This document shows, in pieces, positions 5,368 through 6,745 of a stretch of 6,745 nucleotides of DNA. The notes under the pieces were generated by a model, which searched no databases, was not told the DNA's origin, and saw nothing but the letters and a program-made list of their open reading frames with translations. The DNA is from an uncultured Chloroflexota bacterium. Its GTDB lineage: Bacteria > Chloroflexota > Limnocylindria > Limnocylindrales > Limnocylindraceae. The DNA lies in assembly GCA_937864085.1 (NCBI GenBank), contig CALMIH010000037.1, positions 1 to 6,745 on the forward strand, in the 5' to 3' direction. Made by a program: the position numbers and the translations under genes. Each line of letters starts with the position of its first letter. Position 1 is the stretch's first letter.

Positions 5368-6745
5368 GCGGCCCCTCCGAGTGCGGCAAGGTCGGTGGGA
5401 TCCTGGTCGCGCCACGGCGCGTTGGCGCTGAGCGCCTCATAGCCTGCGGCGATTGAGAGGAGCCCCGCCTCGCTCCACGGTGCGCCGATCAGTTGTAAGC
5501 CGACGGGGAGCCCCTCCGAGAGTCCGCACGGAGTGCTGAGTCCAGGGAGGCCCGCCATATTCGTTGGGATCGTGCAGGCGTCAGCGAGATACATCGCAAC
5601 AGGGTCGCTCATCTTCGCGCCAAACTTCCATGCCACCGACGGGCTCGCCGGTGCCACGATCGCGTCATACCCCGCCGCCCAGATGCGATCGAAGTCGCGA
5701 GCAATCAAGGTGCGCACCTTCTGCGCCTTCAGGTAGTAGGCGTCGTAAAAACCTGCGGAGAGCGCATACGTCCCGAGCATGATGCGTCGGCGCACCTCAG
5801 GACCGAAGCCACGACCGCGCGTAGCGAGATAACCGTCGAGCAGATTGCCGCCGCCGTGCTTCGATGCGCCGTAACGAATCCCGTCATATCGCGCCAAGTT
5901 CGCGGAGGCCTCAGCGGGGGCAACGATGTAGTAGGTGGCGAGCGCATGCTCGGTGGTCGGCAGGCTCACCTCATCAATGATTGCACCCGCTGACTGCAGC
6001 GCGGCAACTGCGGCACGCACCGCCGCCTCAACGCCAGGCTCCATCCCCGCCACGAAGTACTCCTTCGGCAGGGCGAAGCGCTTCCCCTTCAGCGCACTCG
6101 CCGCCTGATCCCCCTGTGGGAGCTTCAGCAGCGCGGCATCAACTGGCGTTGCGGAACTCGTTGCGTCGCGCGGATCGGATCCTGCAATGGTGTGAAGCAG
6201 CAGCGCCGCATCCTGCGCGCTACGAGCGAACGGGCCGATCTGGTCAAGCGATGAGGCGAACGCAACAATGCCGTAGCGCGAGATGCGGCCGTACGTTGGC
6301 TTCATCCCAGTGATCCCTGTGAGGCTCGCCGGCTGACGAATTGAGCCCCCCGTGTCGCTGCCGATGCTCAGCGGTGCGTGCAGTGCCGCCACTGCTGATG
6401 CAGATCCACCCGACGAGCCGCCGGGAACACGCTCGCGATCCCACGGATTCACCGTTCGCCTGTAGGCGCTGAACTCCGTAGAGGAGCCCATCGCGAACTC
6501 GTCCATATTCGTCTTCCCAAGGATGAGTGCGCCAGCCGCCTTGAGCTTGGCGGCGATCGTTGCGTCATACGGACTGATGTAGCCCTCAAGGATCTTGGAG
6601 CCAGCGGTGGTTGGCGTGCCGATCATGTTGACGAGATCTTTCAGCGCCACAGGGACACCGAGAAGTGGTGGGAGCGCATTGAGTGCTGCCGCCCCAGCGG
6701 TGCGCGTCGCAGCGTAGGTGACATCCGCGGCCGCAGCCTCTCGTC
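5364..6745 (-). CDS. gatA: Asp-tRNA(Asn)/Glu-tRNA(Gln) amidotransferase subunit A (N-terminus beyond window)
   Basis: GatA is the glutaminase subunit of GatCAB: it hydrolyses glutamine and channels ammonia to GatB. It is an amidase-signature enzyme. The frame is open from the right edge (459 residues visible), and about 25-60 N-terminal residues appear to be missing. The Met at 6650 is internal, because it is preceded by LLGVP and together they form the conserved GVPxALKD motif. Catalytic residues of the Ser-cisSer-Lys triad, counted from that Met, are K4 (in ALKD), S79 (in GGSSGGS) and S103 (in DTGGSIRQP). The 24-residue spacing between the serines is the family value. Other hallmarks are GKTNMDEFAMGSSTE (45-59), MKPTYGRISRYGIVAFASSLDQ around 116-137 and the C-terminal GLPGLSTPCG ... 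GLPVGLQLIG. The stop TGA overlaps the aminotransferase ATG. gatC is not visible; it often precedes gatA and could lie just outside. Confidence 0.98.
   Translation of the reverse strand, partial: REAAAADVTYAATRTAGAAALNALPPLLGVPVALKDLVNMIGTPTTAGSKILEGYISPYDATIAAKLKAAGALILGKTNMDEFAMGSSTEFSAYRRTVNPWDRERVPGGSSGGSASAVAALHAPLSIGSDTGGSIRQPASLTGITGMKPTYGRISRYGIVAFASSLDQIGPFARSAQDAALLLHTIAGSDPRDATSSATPVDAALLKLPQGDQAASALKGKRFALPKEYFVAGMEPGVEAAVRAAVAALQSAGAIIDEVSLPTTEHALATYYIVAPAEASANLARYDGIRYGASKHGGGNLLDGYLATRGRGFGPEVRRRIMLGTYALSAGFYDAYYLKAQKVRTLIARDFDRIWAAGYDAIVAPASPSVAWKFGAKMSDPVAMYLADACTIPTNMAGLPGLSTPCGLSEGLPVGLQLIGAPWSEAGLLSIAAGYEALSANAPWRDQDPTDLAALGGAA
5372..5378 (-). promoter_or_regulatory. Ribosome binding site deciding the aminotransferase start
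   Basis: GGAGGGG on the minus strand ends 4 nt before ATG 5367; the GGAGG core is 6 nt away. It lies in the last gatA codons. It favours this ATG over the in-frame ATG at 5415, which would create an N-terminal extension of 16 residues unlike the family. Confidence 0.7.

Noticed and set aside
5368..5415. 16-residue N-terminal extension of the aminotransferase (ATG at 5415)
   Set aside because: The extension overlaps gatA coding sequence, is basic and unlike the family, and the internal ATG at 5367 has a strong GGAGGGG and an ATGA overlap.
6648..6650. ATG at 6650 as the gatA start
   Set aside because: The frame stays open to the window edge and the residues just before it complete the conserved GVPxALKD motif, so this Met is internal.
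1..6745. tRNA, rRNA, CRISPR array, insertion sequence or phage genes
   Set aside because: No clover-leaf-like segment, regularly spaced repeat, terminal inverted repeat or transposase motif was seen; nearly every base is in conserved coding sequence.

Overview
The window is a gene-dense, GC-rich (by eye about 60 %) bacterial chromosome segment, with almost no non-coding sequence. It holds six protein genes and no detectable RNA gene, mobile element, CRISPR array or long repeat. The DnaE sequence has a TTCRGSAPGS / PDIDIDF signature that resembles Chloroflexota polymerases as I remember them. Together with the compact layout, GC richness and two starts that look leaderless, this suggests a Chloroflexota-like bacterium, possibly a streamlined one. 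That placement is inference at moderate-to-low confidence.

Layout: (1) 1-1911, minus strand: the N-terminal 637 codons of the replicative DNA polymerase III alpha subunit (dnaE), cut by the left edge. (2) 1912-1944: a 33-bp divergent intergenic gap in which each flanking start codon has a TANNNT hexamer at exactly -12 to -7. (3) 1945-2463, plus strand: a YccU-type CoA-binding Rossmann protein. (4) 2464-2470: a 7-bp convergent gap, spanned by an imperfect stem-loop. (5) 2471-6745, minus strand: a tightly packed operon read right to left as gatA (5' end outside the window), a fold-type-I aminotransferase, gatB, and a small two-helix membrane protein. The junctions are ATGA, ATGA and TAGATG, so every downstream gene is positioned for translational coupling.

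How the genes work together: GatA and GatB are the amidase and tRNA-binding/kinase subunits of the GatCAB amidotransferase. This complex converts misacylated Glu-tRNA(Gln) and/or Asp-tRNA(Asn) to Gln-tRNA(Gln) and Asn-tRNA(Asn). GatC is not in the window and may lie upstream of gatA, beyond the right edge. The aminotransferase between gatA and gatB could connect to the same Glu/Asp/2-oxoacid pools, but its substrate cannot be read from the sequence. dnaE carries a complete set of PHP-domain metal ligands, which predicts an intrinsic proofreading exonuclease. No clearly new multi-gene system is present. The points most worth a second look are the paired divergent leaderless-type promoters, the coupled gatA-aminotransferase-gatB-membrane protein cluster, and the unrecognised small membrane protein.
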